From positions 164,844,825-164,908,824 of the forward strand of contig NC_133536.1 of NCBI RefSeq assembly GCF_048544455.1: a DNA stretch of 64,000 nt, written 5' to 3'. This document shows, piece by piece, positions 1 through 12,060 of the stretch. Within the stretch, counting starts at the first letter, position 1. Every line of letters begins with the position of its first letter. The DNA is from Silene latifolia. Lineage: Eukaryota > Streptophyta > Magnoliopsida > Caryophyllales > Caryophyllaceae. A program made the position numbers and the translations under genes. The notes beneath the pieces were generated by a model. It was not told where the DNA came from. It searched no databases and saw only the letters and a list, made by a program, of their open reading frames with translations.

Positions 1-910
1 TTAAACTGTTTTGTTGATTTTGCTCTCGCTCGTTCATAGTCTATAATTGATCATCAAATTTATTAGTTGTGAAACCGTGTAAACCATGATTCCCTTCTTG
101 TTGTTCTTTTAGTTGATGTTGTGTTTTTAAGTTACGCATGAGCTAGTAATAAATGTTACGTGTTGACAATCAGTTAATTCCTTAATAAAACCTTGTTTCA
201 ACCTTAATGTTGATGCGTAATCTCTTATCATGTACTCTTTCCTGTCACGTGTGGTTGATAATGATTTTGTTGCATAGGTATATGAAAATTTGAAAAGAGG
301 TTACGAGGACGTAACCATGTTTCTAGTCGGGTAGGATTGTAAAATCTTAATGTTTATATTGCACTTATTTGTAGATTGTAGTTTTGGTCAAGTTGATGTT
401 TCGTTGTGGGGTACCTATGCAAATGAGTTCTATATGTTTTGTTCCTACTTCTGTTAGTTGGTGGATGTGTAAAAGGAGAGTGTAGTTAAACTGTTGATAT
501 TGAGATTGAGATTGGCCACTAGTATTGAGTTGTGGGGCCTTTGTGCCGAGTTACGTTTACGGTTCAGTGTGACCTTGGTTATTGAGTTACTTGAGTTGAG
601 ATCGGAATTTTTGATGGAAGATGACGGTGTTCCCAGATGATTATTTAGTTGTTATACATTTGTGTTCTCATGTAGTTATTAGTTGTAGTTAGTTGGGTCA
701 AGTGAAGATGAGTTAAACTTCGGGACGAAGTTTATTTTTAGGAGGGCAGAATGTAACATTTCGTGTCTGCTAGGTTTAATTGATGTGTCAAAAGTGTGTG
801 TTAATGGTGTTAGAAATGCGTGACGTCCGTATGTACGATATACGATACCCTTCTGTTGTTTGAGTACGGGAGCGAACTTCGGGACGAAGTTCATTTTAAG
901 GGGGGAAGAC
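1..910 (+). mobile_element. 3' internal end of a Ty3/gypsy element (coding-poor)
   Basis: This stretch leads into the LTR at 911 and ends in a purine-rich tract (about 898-909), as expected of a polypurine tract. No long reading frame is present. The palindromic block AACTTCGGGACGAAGTT occurs twice (about 715-731 and 873-889), each copy followed by a purine-rich run. The second copy is the one directly before the LTR. The same block appears next to the LTRs of the minus-strand gypsy copies near 45430, 54866 and 55348, so this is probably a related family. The rest of the element lies left of the window. Confidence 0.6.
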
Positions 911-2237
911 TGTAATACCCCGTATTTTATATCGCTAATTGAGTCGAGTTAATTGTTTAGTCGTATTTGATATCGTAGGATCGAGTTATTCGTAAACTTG
1001 TTAAGACGGGTTAACTGAACAAAGTCACGACAGCTAATTCTTTTTCTACACTTACCCATTTACCCGTTGACCCAGGCCCGTTTACCCATGACCCAATTAA
1101 CCATTTAACCTAAGTTTAACCTAATTCTACCCTAACACAAAACGCCCTACTCCCTCAACCCGCCACCCTCATTTCAGCAACACCAATCCCCATCTTCACG
1201 CAATTCGAGAGAGAGTGAGAGGGCGTGGGCATTAGCGGCACATCAGGGATGAGCTAGGGACTGTTGTCGACGACCGTGGGTGGCCGTGGTGGCTGTTATG
1301 GTGGCGGAAAGGTGACGGATTCGTGAAGGATCGATAATCAAATTCGTTGCTTTGTGTTCTGGACTGCTCGAACTGCTTAATTGGATTTGCTGGCACTTTG
1401 AGGTAGGGAAATACACTTGACCTATTATCGTTGTTGGTGAATTGTGTTGACTTGATTCATGGTTGTTGATTTACGTGATGGCTCATATACGGGAAGGTGT
1501 TTGACTGAATTGATTGTATCGAGTATGATATTATAACATCGGGTAACCGGCATGATTTCATGAATTATCAGTTCAGCGATTTATATATATTGTGTTGCAT
1601 TAATTTCTTTTGAGCATTCATATGCATTGGAGATGGAGGATGTTGTGGTGGTGTGGTGTGGTGATGACGATGTTGTGATAAGGCCCAGGCGGGTTCTGCA
1701 GGACTTGCCCTGGTGTCCTCAGCTGCGAGCTGGAAGATCGGCTACGGTCGATATATATATAGTCTACCGGGGATCGGTATGGCTGGGTTGTCCGGGGTAT
1801 GAGATATGAGATATGAGTTGAGATGGAGATGGAGGTGACGGAGGAGCATGCATATCATATTTTATTGTTTCAGTGTTTTCCCTACTCAGCTTTGCGGCTG
1901 ACCCTGTGTATTTGTGTACGCCTGTGATGATCCAATTATTGGGGAGCAGATTGACAGGTATTTCAGAGACCGATGGGAGCTGGCCGGGAAGAGAGCTTGG
2001 ATGACTGACTTAGTGCCTAGCCCACCTTAGTTTTATTAGTGGTTTTATCAGACTTTATCTTTTGGGTCGTGTTTTGGAGACTTTGTTTAATTCCAGTTGT
2101 AATCTCACTATAAACATTTTAATAAAGTACTGTGTTTCTTTCCTTTGTTATCTACTGTCTCGGATTTCCGAGATGGTAACGCCACCATTTATCTGAGGAG
2201 TCCTAGTTCAGGCCCTTAAATAAATGGGGGTGTTACA
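911..2237 (+). mobile_element. Gypsy LTR (3' LTR of the element entering from the left)
   Basis: The LTR runs from TGTAATACCCCGTA to GGGGTGTTACA, 1327 bp, directly after the purine tract at 898-909. It contains no gene. Its right edge abuts sequence (AATTTAATCTCC) that lies inside the Athila-like LTR copy at 5359, so this element inserted into that LTR. AATTT is a plausible 5-bp target duplication, but its partner lies outside the window. The last 80 bp contain the motif CTCGG-TTTCCGAG and GTTACC-type sequences shared with the other gypsy LTRs here. Confidence 0.75.
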
Positions 2238-5200
2238 AATTTAATCTCCTCTTTCGTTCTTCTTATTTAGTTTTATTTATTTCTCTTACGTTCAATTTAG
2301 TTTTAGTTTATGTTTATTTCTCTTTCGATCAATTTAATTATGAATCCTTTTTATTTGTCATCTACTTTAATTATTGTTATCGATTTCAACATGAGTAGCT
2401 AAATCTCTTGCTAGGATTTAGGGGATCCATGAAAAGTTAAGGGTTAATAATTAGGTGATTAGGTTAATAAATTTTATTAGTCTTTATTGTTAATTGCAAC
2501 ATTAAATATACGAATAGTTAATTAAAGGCCACAATTGGTTATTTGATTTGGTAAATCCTGACCTAAGATCAAAATCCTGGTAAGGATTAGACATGTTGTA
2601 AACATTAGAGTGCCCTAGTAAGTTGCGAGAGCCCGCTGGAAGCATTTTAGGGCAAATACTGATCTGAAATGACCTTTTCATTGCCTTTTAGACCGGTAAT
2701 AGAGACTGACCTATGACCCTATCTTAGACCCGCGACAATTCATGGTGAACCGACGATCCTAACTCATTTCTCTTATATTTTTCTCGACTTAATTTCTCTC
2801 TTTAAACCCTTATATTTTATTGCTTTAGTTTAGAACACAAATCAAACAAACCCCTTTTTGTTACCTAGACAGACTTAATTTGACATGTAGAACGCTAAAA
2901 GTCTGCCTGTGTATACGATTCCGACTTTCCTAGCTATATTAGTTAGAGACCAGTTGGTTTATTTTTGATAGGTTGCGACAGCCTCATCAAATTTTGGCGC
3001 CGTTGTCGGGGAGGCGACGCATTTTTTCTATTTGTTTTATTTTAGTTTGTCTCTTGTCTCAAGGAACCTGTGTTCCTTAAGGCCGTTTCTCACCTTTTGG
3101 TGCTAGTTTTGTTTAAGCCCAGGTCTTTTAGGTCTGAGCTCATACCATTTAATCCAGAACCAGAGAGGACTCTCCGTGCTAGACGAAACTTTTGGAAGGA
3201 GATATATCAAGCAGAAGACTTGAGTACGCTTGATTCAGCTTACGCCGCTTTTATTGTAGAAAATCAGTCTTTAAAGAAAGACACCTCTACTTCTGCCCCA
3301 ACTACGATCATGGCCACATTAGCAAGCCATTCAGAACCCACCCTTGCATCTATTCCTAAGGGATTCAAGTTGCCAACCACTGATGATGGTACCTTTGAGA
3401 TCCGTTCGTCCTATATTAACCTGGTAGAGCGGAATATGTTTGGAGGAGGAGCTATTGAAGATCCTGCCAAACATATGGAGAAGTTCGTTACATACTATTG
3501 CTCAATCCCTTTGACTACCGGGGTAACGCAGGACCAAGTAAAACAAGTTCTATTCCCTTTTTCTCTACGAGATTGTGCTGCAGAGTGGTTGTGTGATTTG
3601 GACATACAAGCAAATGCTATTACTGACTGGAATACACTCGCTCTTGCATTCTACAAGAGGTATTTTCCACCACAGAAGACAAATGCTCTTAGAAGCCAAA
3701 TCACGAGTTTTAAACAGGGCCCCACTAAAGACCTCAATGAGGCATGGGTTCGCTTCAAGAGACTAGTCCGCTCTGTTCCCCATCATGGTTTTCAGATCTG
3801 GTTTCTATGCAATCAGTTTTATAATGGGCTGTATGACGACCATAAAGCCTTACTTGATTCTTCTGCCAATGGGAGGTTTCAAAACAACACTACTGGTGCC
3901 AATGCTTGGAAATTGATCGATGAGATAGCTACTCACACTGCTGAGTATGGTAACCCAGAGGTAGTATAAGAGGGGGTAGTTCAGATGGCGTCGTTACAGC
4001 TCAGTTAGAGGCATTGACTGCACAAATTGCAGAGCTAAAGACTACCCAATCTTTGGGTAAACAGCAGAGCGTCCATGCTTTGGTTCAATAAGAGGTCCCT
4101 TGTGAGAGATGTGGTACTAATGGTCATATTGCAGCTAGATGTATGAGTACTATAGAACAAGTTCATGCCTATCAGTCTTTCAAGCAAGGTAGCCCGTACT
4201 CCAATTTCTACAATGTGCAAAATCCTACCCCGCCACCAACCAATGCATATGTCATTCCTCAGAATCGTGGTAATCAACCACAAGGGAACTATAATAGGCC
4301 GCCTCAACAACAGTTTCAACAGATGCAGCCTCCTCCTCAGGTTTCAAACAGTGATATGTCGGACATAATCCATGTTACAACAGCAAATGGCGGCTTCACG
4401 GAAGCAGGAGGCTCTAATTAATCAAATGTTGGCTCACAATAAAATTTTGGACAATCAAATTGCTAAATTATCAAGCCAAAATTCAAGTAGGTAGCAGGGT
4501 GCTTTGCCTTCTCAGCCAGATAAACCAAATGAGATGGTTAATGTTATCAACCTAAGGAGTGGTTTTACTTATGACGGACCGGAGATGCCTAAAGATGATG
4601 CTGACTTGGTTATTGAAGAATCGATTGTCAATGACAAGATGGTTGATCCATTGCCTATTGCTGATGATTCGACTTCTAGTACTGCTAAGAAGTCAAATGC
4701 TGATAAAGAGAAGAAAGCTGCTGAGCCACCAATTGTGATCAAGCTCCCTTTTCCAGCCGAACAGCTGAATACCAAACTTAAGCAACAATTTGGGAAGTTC
4801 ATCAAGCTAGTCAAGAATCTCCAGGTATTCATTCCATTCACAGAACTCATTACTCAGGTACCTTCTTATGCTAAATTTATTAAAGAAATTTTGACTCGTA
4901 AGAGAAATTTTGATGAGGTGGAGACTATTGCTTTTATAGAGGAGTGTAGTGCACTCCTACAAAACAAATCTCCACCAAAGTTAGCTGACCCAGGTAGTTT
5001 TTCTATCCCCTGTTCCATAGGCACCCATACTTTAGCTAAAAATATAGGTTTGACTGAGTTTATCTTTAGCTAAAAAGATCCGGTTATCGACTCAAAAGCA
5101 CAAGTTTCTAAGCTCATCCATGGTGGGAAAGATAAAAAAATTTATCATAAAAATCTAATTTTTGACCATTCTCCTGATATAGAAAATTAACCATTACTAT

Positions 5201-6107
5201 GAAATTGAACAAAGTCATGTGATTGTTTTGATGTGTGCCTTTTTTATGCGTCTATTCACATGTTTGAAACATTACTACGTAAAAACTTTCTCAAACTTTT
5301 AGATCTAGATTGAATTATCCTCTCTACTTTGCTCGTACTCGGATTTATTTTGGTAATCAATTTAATCTCCTCTTTCGTTCTTCTTATTTAGTTTTATTTA
5401 TTTCTCTTGCGTTCAAATTAGTTTTAGTTTATGTTTATTTCTCTTTCGATCAATTTAATTATGAATCCTTTTTATTTATCATCTACTTTATTTATTGTTA
5501 TCGATTTGAACATGAGTAGTTAAATCTCTTGCTAGGATTTAGGGGATCCATGAAAAGTTAAGGGTTGTTAATTAGGTATTAGGTTAATCAGTTTTATTAC
5601 TCTTTATTGTTAATTGCAACATTAAATATACGAATAGTTAATTAAAGGCCACAACTGGTTATTTGATTTGGTAAATCCTGACCTAAGATCGAAAGCCTGG
5701 TAAGGATTAGACCTGTTGTAAACATTAGAGTGCCCTAGTAAGTTGTGAGAGCCCCTGGAAGCATTTTAGGGCGAATAGTGATCCGAAAGGACCTTTTCAT
5801 TGCCTTTTAGACCGGTAATTGAGACTGACATATGACCCTACCTTAGACCCGCGACAATTCATGGTGAACCGACGATCCTAGCTCCTTTCTCTTATATTTT
5901 TCTCGACTTAATTTCCCTCTTTAAGCCTTTTATTTTATTGCTTTAGTTTAGAACACAAATCAAACAACCCCCTTTTGGTTACTTAGATAGATTTAATTTG
6001 ATAAGTAGAACGCTAAAAGCCTCCCTGTGGATACGATCCCGACTTCCCTAGCTATATTAGTTAGAGACCAGTTGGTTTATTTTTGATAGGTTGCGACAAC
6101 CTCATCA
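2238..6107 (+). mobile_element. Athila-like Ty3/gypsy relic, gag region only
   Basis: Two direct LTR copies are visible: 2238-2989, which lacks its 5' part because of the element at 911-2237, and about 5359-6107, whose true start lies somewhat upstream. Both end in CTCATCA. Right after the first comes a primer-binding site, TGGCGCCGTTGTCGGGGA (2995-3012), the class used by Athila-type elements. The interior holds gag-like reading frames and then jumps to the 3' LTR, so no reverse transcriptase, RNase H or integrase is seen. By eye the LTR copies differ at roughly 3-4% of sites, making this one of the older insertions in the window. It is broken, with several breaks in the gag region and a large internal loss. 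Confidence 0.8.
3070..5073 (+). mobile_element. Gag-like region of the Athila-like relic
   Basis: The largest frame (3070-3969) encodes a Retrotrans_gag-type domain, recognised by the run from about residue 115 to 260 with AAEWLCDL, WNTLALAFYKRYFPP and KDLNEAWVRFKRLVRSVPHHG. A second stretch (4143-4421) is Q/P/N-rich, and just before it lies a CERCGTNGHIAARC-like zinc knuckle (around 4098-4141). The third (4504-5073) has the usual gag-to-protease linker with FPAEQLNTKLKQQFGKF and ends near a PGSFSIPCSIG motif that normally precedes the protease. It is a fossil and is given as parts only. Confidence 0.75.
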
Positions 6108-7095
6108 TGTTTGATAAAACTTGAATAAACATGTTTATATATAAAACCGTTTCGATTTTCAAAAATGAGGGAGATGTCTCAACTACATGGTCGAAATTGA
6201 GAAAACGAATCATGAAAATTGGAGTACCAAGCGTAATTCAAACAACAAATCACAATATGTAAACTTGGATTATTTTAAGATAAATCGATGCCGAAGTTAC
6301 AAGGTTCCAGATAAAAGATAAGGTAGAAACAAATTTTACACGATTTCTCAGCTCACCAGGCTCACTTGGTCGAGTGCTCACGGCACTCGGTCAAGTGTAA
6401 CTCCACTCGATCTAGTGACAGATTACTCGATCGAGTGGATACTCTCCAGAAGTTTTCCAATTTCTCAAATTTGCGCACTCGGTCAAGTGACAGGTCCACT
6501 TGGTCGAGTGAACTGTCCACTCGGTCAAGCGACTCTTCTAATCGGTCGAGTGACTGGTCAACTCGCTCAAGTACTACTCTACTCGGTTGGGTTTAGCCTC
6601 ACACTCACTATCTATGGCACATTACCCACAAAAATCATAACTATTCTATCAACAATCATCACCATTCATGCTTTAATAACGACACTAGCAAGCTCAAATA
6701 CGCATATGATGTTAACCTGCCAAGATTTGGGACTACCGTCCCTCATATCAAAACACACTAATCATATTTACAACACATAATTCACGTTATTCCATTCATC
6801 CATCCATCACATGTTATCAGATTCTACATAAACGATTCTATCATACTATAAACCTATATTACGAGTCACAAAACATATGCATTCATATCACGATTCACAT
6901 AATGGTTCCCGTACTCCTAACCACCCACGTAGTGTCCAACTTAGACGATAGGCACTAGCTTTGGCATGAGGGCGCCTACCCATCCAAAATCAATCTTCTA
7001 TTGTACTCATGCCGGGTTCATTTTACTTAGACTCTCCTAAATTCATTTTTGGTTCATTGGTTTTAGGTTCCAAAATCGACGCTCTGATACCACTT
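6108..7095 (-). mobile_element. Leader region and primer-binding site of a minus-strand gypsy element
   Basis: This interval lies between the end of the Athila-like LTR and the LTR starting at 7096. Read on the minus strand it begins with TGGTATCAGAGC (7081-7092), complementary to the 3' end of initiator tRNA-Met and separated from the LTR by 3 nt. It is therefore the start of the interior of a minus-strand element whose remainder is missing. No coding region is seen. It contains a long array of palindromic motifs (6363-6595), listed separately. Confidence 0.65.
6363..6595. repeat. Palindrome array, CACTCGGTCAAGTG type, about 21-bp period
   Basis: About ten imperfect palindromes of the form CACTCGGTCGAGTG follow each other in two runs, separated by a roughly 40-bp gap at 6440-6475. 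Successive cores start 20-21 bp apart while the 6-8 bp between them vary. Variants include CACTTGGTCGAGTG, CACTCGATCTAGTG and TACTCGATCGAGTG. The array lies in the leader of the minus-strand gypsy element. Confidence 0.85.
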
Positions 7096-7472
7096 TGTAA
7101 CACCCCGAATATCCGGCCAAGATAATTGGAGCGTTACCATCTCGGTTTCCCGAGGTAAGGTTTCAAAACTCCAATCAAAGAACATTTTATTAATGTAATG
7201 TTTAGTGAATTATATAAACGTAAACAAATGAATAAATAAAATACAACTCGTGACATCTATACTCTTCTAGCCAACTAGACCCGTCTCGTGATATCATCAA
7301 GCTCGTCCCGTCTCCCGCGTACTATCCAAACAACCTGAACACAACCTGCTCCCCATATGACCAAATGATATCATATGGATCGACACAGGTCACCCCAAAA
7401 GAGATAGGTGACAATACACAGACACAAAAACGTCAGTTTTAATAAATAAATAAAGTGTAATATGACTCGAGT

Positions 7473-8345
7473 TTACCTGTCAAAATCTGACCCGACCCGA
7501 AAACCGACCGTAATCCGACCCATAAATAACCCGCAAATAACCTGGTGTTTTCAACCCGAACCCGTTTTGACCCGTAAATAGCGGGTCAAAACCCGACCCG
7601 TAACGGGTTGACCGTTGGGTTAAGGTAATATATCTTCCTTAAAATTGATAATGTCAAATAGGTATTGACTTATAAAATTTTAAGGAAAGATATATGTATA
7701 TATACGGAATGCCACGTCATCACCTTAAACCATATGCCACGTCATCACATCAAAGTGTGTGCCACACCGTCACTTTCACCATATTACGTCGATCCGTATT
7801 CTACGTCAGCACTCCCATGTCATCATTTCAGGCGACATGCCACGTCATCACCTTGAAGTGTGTGCCATACAATTACTTTCACCGTGTTACATCGAACCAC
7901 ATTCCATGTCGGCACTGCCACATCATCACCTCGATCACATGCCATGTCATCACTTCGAAGTGTGACCACAACGTCACTTTCATCGTATTACGTAGAACCG
8001 CATTCCACGTTAGCACTGCCACCTCATCACCTCTAATCACATGCCACGTCATCATTATCATCTTATTTGAGTCTCATTGTCGTACTTAGCACGTTAGTGA
8101 GGGTAATGATGATGATGACGAGGTGGTGATGGCGAGAATGGTGACAACTAAGTTGACTAAGACGAGCAAGATGAGAACAAACATATAAATGGTAGGAATT
8201 ATGATATAAAAGAAGTTTTAAAAAATGACAGAAAAAGGTGTTGATCGACCCGTATTTTACCCGAAATAGACCCGACCCGTATTTTACCCGAACCCGAAAT
8301 GACCGAACCCGTAACCCGCCCGTTTGACCCGTTTGACAGGTCTAG
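7473..8345. mobile_element. hAT-like non-autonomous DNA transposon (MITE)
   Basis: The element is flanked by the 8-bp duplication ACTCGAGT (7465-7472 and 8346-8353), the size typical of hAT elements. Its ends read inward as TTACCTGTCAAA on the left and CTAGACCTGTCAAAC on the right, sharing ACCTGTCAAA. The flanks are rich in ACCCGACCCG repeats. No transposase is present. The related solo LTR at 13396 lacks the insertion at the matching place (around 13735-13760), an empty-site comparison that supports the boundaries. Confidence 0.8.
7705..8062. repeat. Degenerate tandem repeat of about 100 bp inside the hAT-like MITE
   Basis: Anchors of the form CGCATTCCACGTYAGCAC recur at about 7705, 7794, 7898 and 8000, giving close to four units of 89-104 bp. 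Each unit contains several CCACGTCATCACC copies and a run with TGTGCCACACCGTCACTTTC. The CACGTCA core repeats more than ten times. Confidence 0.75.
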
Positions 8346-10337
8346 ACTCGAGTGTGTGAACAAACAACATGACTATGATATAAAGGACATGATATCACAC
8401 AACCGCCACTACGGTACCGGGACACGCCTAGACATACCAACAACCACACTGGTACCGGGACACGCCCAGACATACCGTCAACCACACTGGTACCGGGACA
8501 CGCCCAGACATACCGATAACCAAAAACAGGTACCGGGACAAGCCTGGGCGTACTGGATCCGGAAGCCAACCGGATCCCCTGCCAGACGTCGTGTCTCAAC
8601 CCCACGAGTCCTTTTAAACTCAAGTCATTAATGTGCACATCTCTCTTGGAGTGGGAAAGCTCCAAGAGGCGACCCAAGCGGAAGACGGTCTCCCAACCGT
8701 CTCCCATCTCCTCAACAACAACCAACAAATACAACCGCATATTATCCAACATATGTGACAGATACGATGATGCAAGATACCACACAATATGTCAATTACC
8801 GACTCATCCAATCATCTTAACCGATATCATGCTATAATGCAATGACTATTAAAATACGACTCAAATAACCATCCAAATGCGTATTGAAACTGTATAGGAT
8901 TAGCCTGTCTCACAGCAAATCCGCATAAGCAAACCATTACAGAAGCTAGGTCCGTCTCGTAAAACCGTCTCACAAAACACATTTCCTAAAATACGATAAT
9001 AATACAAATACGTATAAATATACTCATCTAATCATACAAATACATATACAAATACGTATAAATATACTAATCCAATACGTATACTAATACATATAATATA
9101 CTAGTATATTTATACCAATACGCATAAATATATTAATACATTATACAAATACGTATACGACTAATTAAATAAATAAAACTCGTCTTATACTATACAAATC
9201 CCGACTAAACCCAAATACCACCACCACCTCCGCTGCCACCGTGGACCACCACCACTAGCCACGGTGTCCACGGCTAGCCGCATCACTAACAGCCACCCTC
9301 GACACCACCACCACCAACAAACAACAACAAACAACAAACACAACACGCAACCACAACCCGCATACACTAACACCCCCACTACCGAGAGCCGCCACTGCCA
9401 CCATCGTGGTCCCTCCTGACCACGGTGGACCTAGCTGCCCCTGGGCACCGCCACGACGCCTTACTAGCCCCCGACACACACACGACCCTAAACACGCACA
9501 CTAAACCCGAACCCTCCCCATTTAACACCTAACCCGCCACTTAAAACCACCCTAATCACCACCACTGACAACCACCAGACTCGCCCCTCAACCCTCGACC
9601 AAACTACCCCATCACCTGTCCAAGTCAGCCACGGTTCAAGGGGGAAAAAGGCCGCCCTAACCCGACTTACCATAACCCTTAAAACCCCGTTTTACAACTC
9701 GGTTAAAGGTCTATCTTGGGTGGTCAACGGCCGTCCATTGGTCGTCAAAGGTGGGTCAAGGTCGGGACGGGTCAAAGGTATGAATTAAATAATATAAAGG
9801 CTAGTATAAGACGGTTTACCTTACGATCTCGAGGCGAGGTGACGAAAATCTCCTTTTTCTCTCTTTCTCTCTTCTCCCTTATCTTTTGTGGATTTTGTGG
9901 AGGATTATGTTGGGATAAGGTTTGAGTTTATAAGGGTGGGATTATAAGGTGAGGGTAGTATGAGGTGACGGTATGTGTATAAATACATGTATCTTATATT
10001 ATATTATCATTATTATTATTATTATTATTCTGTCTCAACATAACTCGTATAATTACAATAAAATATTATTATTATATAATTATTAAATACGGAGTATTAC
10101 AGTACGGGTCCCACAAAGGCCGGGTATTACAGTTTTCTCATTGTGACTTGCACTTTCTGAGCTTCCATGGGTAGGTGTTAGATTATTTTGTTTCTTAGTT
10201 GATGTTGGTTTCGTTTGTTTTCTAGTTGTCGGTCCTTGAGTTTGCTGATAAGTTCAAGTTCTGAATTTTGTCTGCAATCCGTGCTTGAGGTTGTTGGGTG
10301 TACAAAATACTTTGTTATTTTTTTTATGGTTTGAACT

Positions 10338-10967
10338 ATGTCTTCACTTACCGCTTATCAGAAGTTTCTTGAAGCATTTTCTTGTGCCCATGTTAACGAT
10401 GGGTTTATGGAGGATGACGGGGAGAGGATGTTAGGTTGTCTTATGAATCTTAAGGGGTCACCTTTGCTTGAGGTTAAGAAGCTCAAATATAAGGGGAGCG
10501 ATTTCTTTAGATAAAATTATTTTGATAGGGCTGCAACTTGTTACGACAAAGCTTGTAAGCTTGTAGGTTTGAGTTTTTGAATTATTAGAAGTGAAGATGT
10601 CCAATCATTATGTGACCTTGATGTGTCCTTTAACTCTAATCTCGCTGCTTGCCCCCTAAAACTTGAGGAGTTTCAAGCTGCTTGGGATTATTACTCCATG
10701 ATTTTGGACACATTTCCTCATAACGTTAAGGCTCTTTTCCGTAAGGCGGTAACATCTATGAAGTTGAAAAAGTTTATGGAGGCTGAATTAGATTTGGTGG
10801 AGGCTCTGGTGGTTGAACCGAGGAACAATGATGTTCTAAGGGAACTTGAGGTGGTGAAAGGTCACCTTATCATTAAGAAAAATGGTAAAAGAGTGTTGGA
10901 GGTTGCTCCCGCGGATGGTGTGGATAGGAAGATCAAGAGCATGCTCAAGTTTCATATATTGATATGA
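10338..10967 (+). pseudogene. TPR-domain protein pseudogene
   Basis: One reading frame from ATG 10338 to the stop at 10967 has two in-frame stop codons (10512-10514 and near 10578) and otherwise reads as protein. The second half (from about residue 95) has tetratricopeptide-repeat character: SNLAACPLKLEEFQAAWDYY, then NVKALFRKAVTSMKLKKF, then AELDLVEALVVEPRN. This is the spacing seen in TPR segments of FKBP-type and co-chaperone proteins. The N-terminal 90 residues (YQKFLEAFSCAHVND, FDRAATCYDKACKLVG) also look like a TPR protein. The two stops argue for a decayed copy rather than introns, because sequence resumes in frame directly after each. The exact family is not recognised. It is the host's own sequence, not part of a visible transposon. 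Confidence 0.6.
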
Positions 10968-12060
10968 GTATGAAGGAGGATGAAATTATAATGAGGAAGG
11001 TGACGGATATCCAAACCAATGATGGCACAAAATATTTTTTGAGCATACATGATATTGAGATTGTGAGGAGGGTGGTGTCTGATGCTCAAAGTACATGTGA
11101 TATGGATTTAAACACTAACCCAAAGAAGAATGAGCAATTTTCTAAGACGATGGTTCTTGAGTTCTTCAAAAAGGGTGGAGGAAATTCCCGCCTAAGGATT
11201 TCGGGACAATCTTATCAAAAGCTCCTTGAAGGTAAAAGGTGAGCTTTTATCATAAAAAAGAATTGTCCACCATAACAGTTCGACTTCGAACCCTTAATTC
11301 TGAGGCGTCTAAGGAGAGAGGCATCATTAGAGATCGTGGTAAGAAGAAGAGGAAGAGATGTCCAAAAAAGCAGAAACTAAAGATTAGGGCAGGCATTAAC
11401 GAAGATTTGACTCCTCTAATTATCACCAATGTTAAGCCCGCTTATCCCGACACAAGTCTGAGTGTGTCCTCAGCTCGTGATATCTCCACATCTCCCGGTT
11501 CCCAAATCCTCCATGGACCCACTAAGGTTGTTGCCCATGATTCAAGTATGGCGGTTTTTCCTTTGGTGACTGACGATGGTGCCACCTCTATTTGAACTCA
11601 AGTCCAGAATGGTTCTTATGACAACCAGCCTTTGTTTTTTCAGCTTATCGTAAGGGTAAGATGCATTCCTCTTCTCCTGATAAACAGGTTTGCAATCCGA
11701 GTACGTGTATGCTTTGTAGGTACCCCATGAAAGCATCATGTGCGAGAGAAAAAGAGAATAATCTTTTCCAAGAAGAAGCATGGCCTAGTAGATGAATCTC
11801 CAAGACACAACTTATTTACTTTCTCTGCAAGTAGATCTTTCTTTTTTAAAATCCTACGCCCTCGTGGCGGAAGTGTGTTTTGTTGTAGGTACTTCTCTGA
11901 AGCTCAGTTGATAAAGAAGAGAAAAGAAGTGTTAGCTCAATTGGACAGCTCCGATCGTCCCCTCATGAAGCCTACTTTATCTGTCAATGTCATCCTTTGT
12001 TTAATTTCTTACGCAAATAATGTAACAATAAATCCCGACTCTGAGAGTCGGGTGTGACTA
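10968..12060 (+). other. Possible decayed 3' part of the same locus
   Basis: Two short frames follow the TPR pseudogene on the same strand. 10964-11242 contains YFLSIHDIEIVRRVVSDAQS. 11239-11595 has a basic KKKRKRCPKKQKLKIR stretch that looks like a nuclear localisation signal, followed by a Ser/Thr-rich tail. They overlap by a few bases at each junction, as expected if one gene had been broken by frameshifts. I do not recognise either and cannot exclude chance frames. The frame at 11740-12057 is weaker still. Confidence 0.3.

Larger units (their letters stand above)
7096..10131 (-). mobile_element. Gypsy LTR (5' LTR in minus orientation), with a nested hAT-like MITE
   Basis: The LTR is bounded by TGTAACACCCCG (7096) and GGGTATTACA (10131), with the tRNA-iMet primer site on its left, which fixes the orientation as minus. 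It is about 3.0 kb, or about 2.2 kb without the MITE at 7473-8345. It shares blocks with the solo LTR at 13396-15339, such as CATCTCGGTTTCCCGAGG near the edge and a run of GGTACCGGGACACGCC repeats (8410-8545 versus 13815-13920). Inside are an AT-rich stretch of ATACGTATAAATAT-like repeats (about 9000-9170), a CCACC-rich stretch (9215-9480) and an (ATT)n tract (about 10000-10030). The frames seen in the CCACC-rich part are low-complexity and not credible genes. Confidence 0.75.

Noticed and set aside
7081-7092. tRNA gene fragments (also 29848-29859, 2995-3012, 46261-46279)
   Set aside because: These are retroelement primer-binding sites, complementary to tRNA ends and adjacent to LTRs, not tRNA genes.
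9185-9673. Val/Trp/Gly-rich minus-strand frames
   Set aside because: They come from CCACC-rich low-complexity LTR sequence with no domain or codon support.
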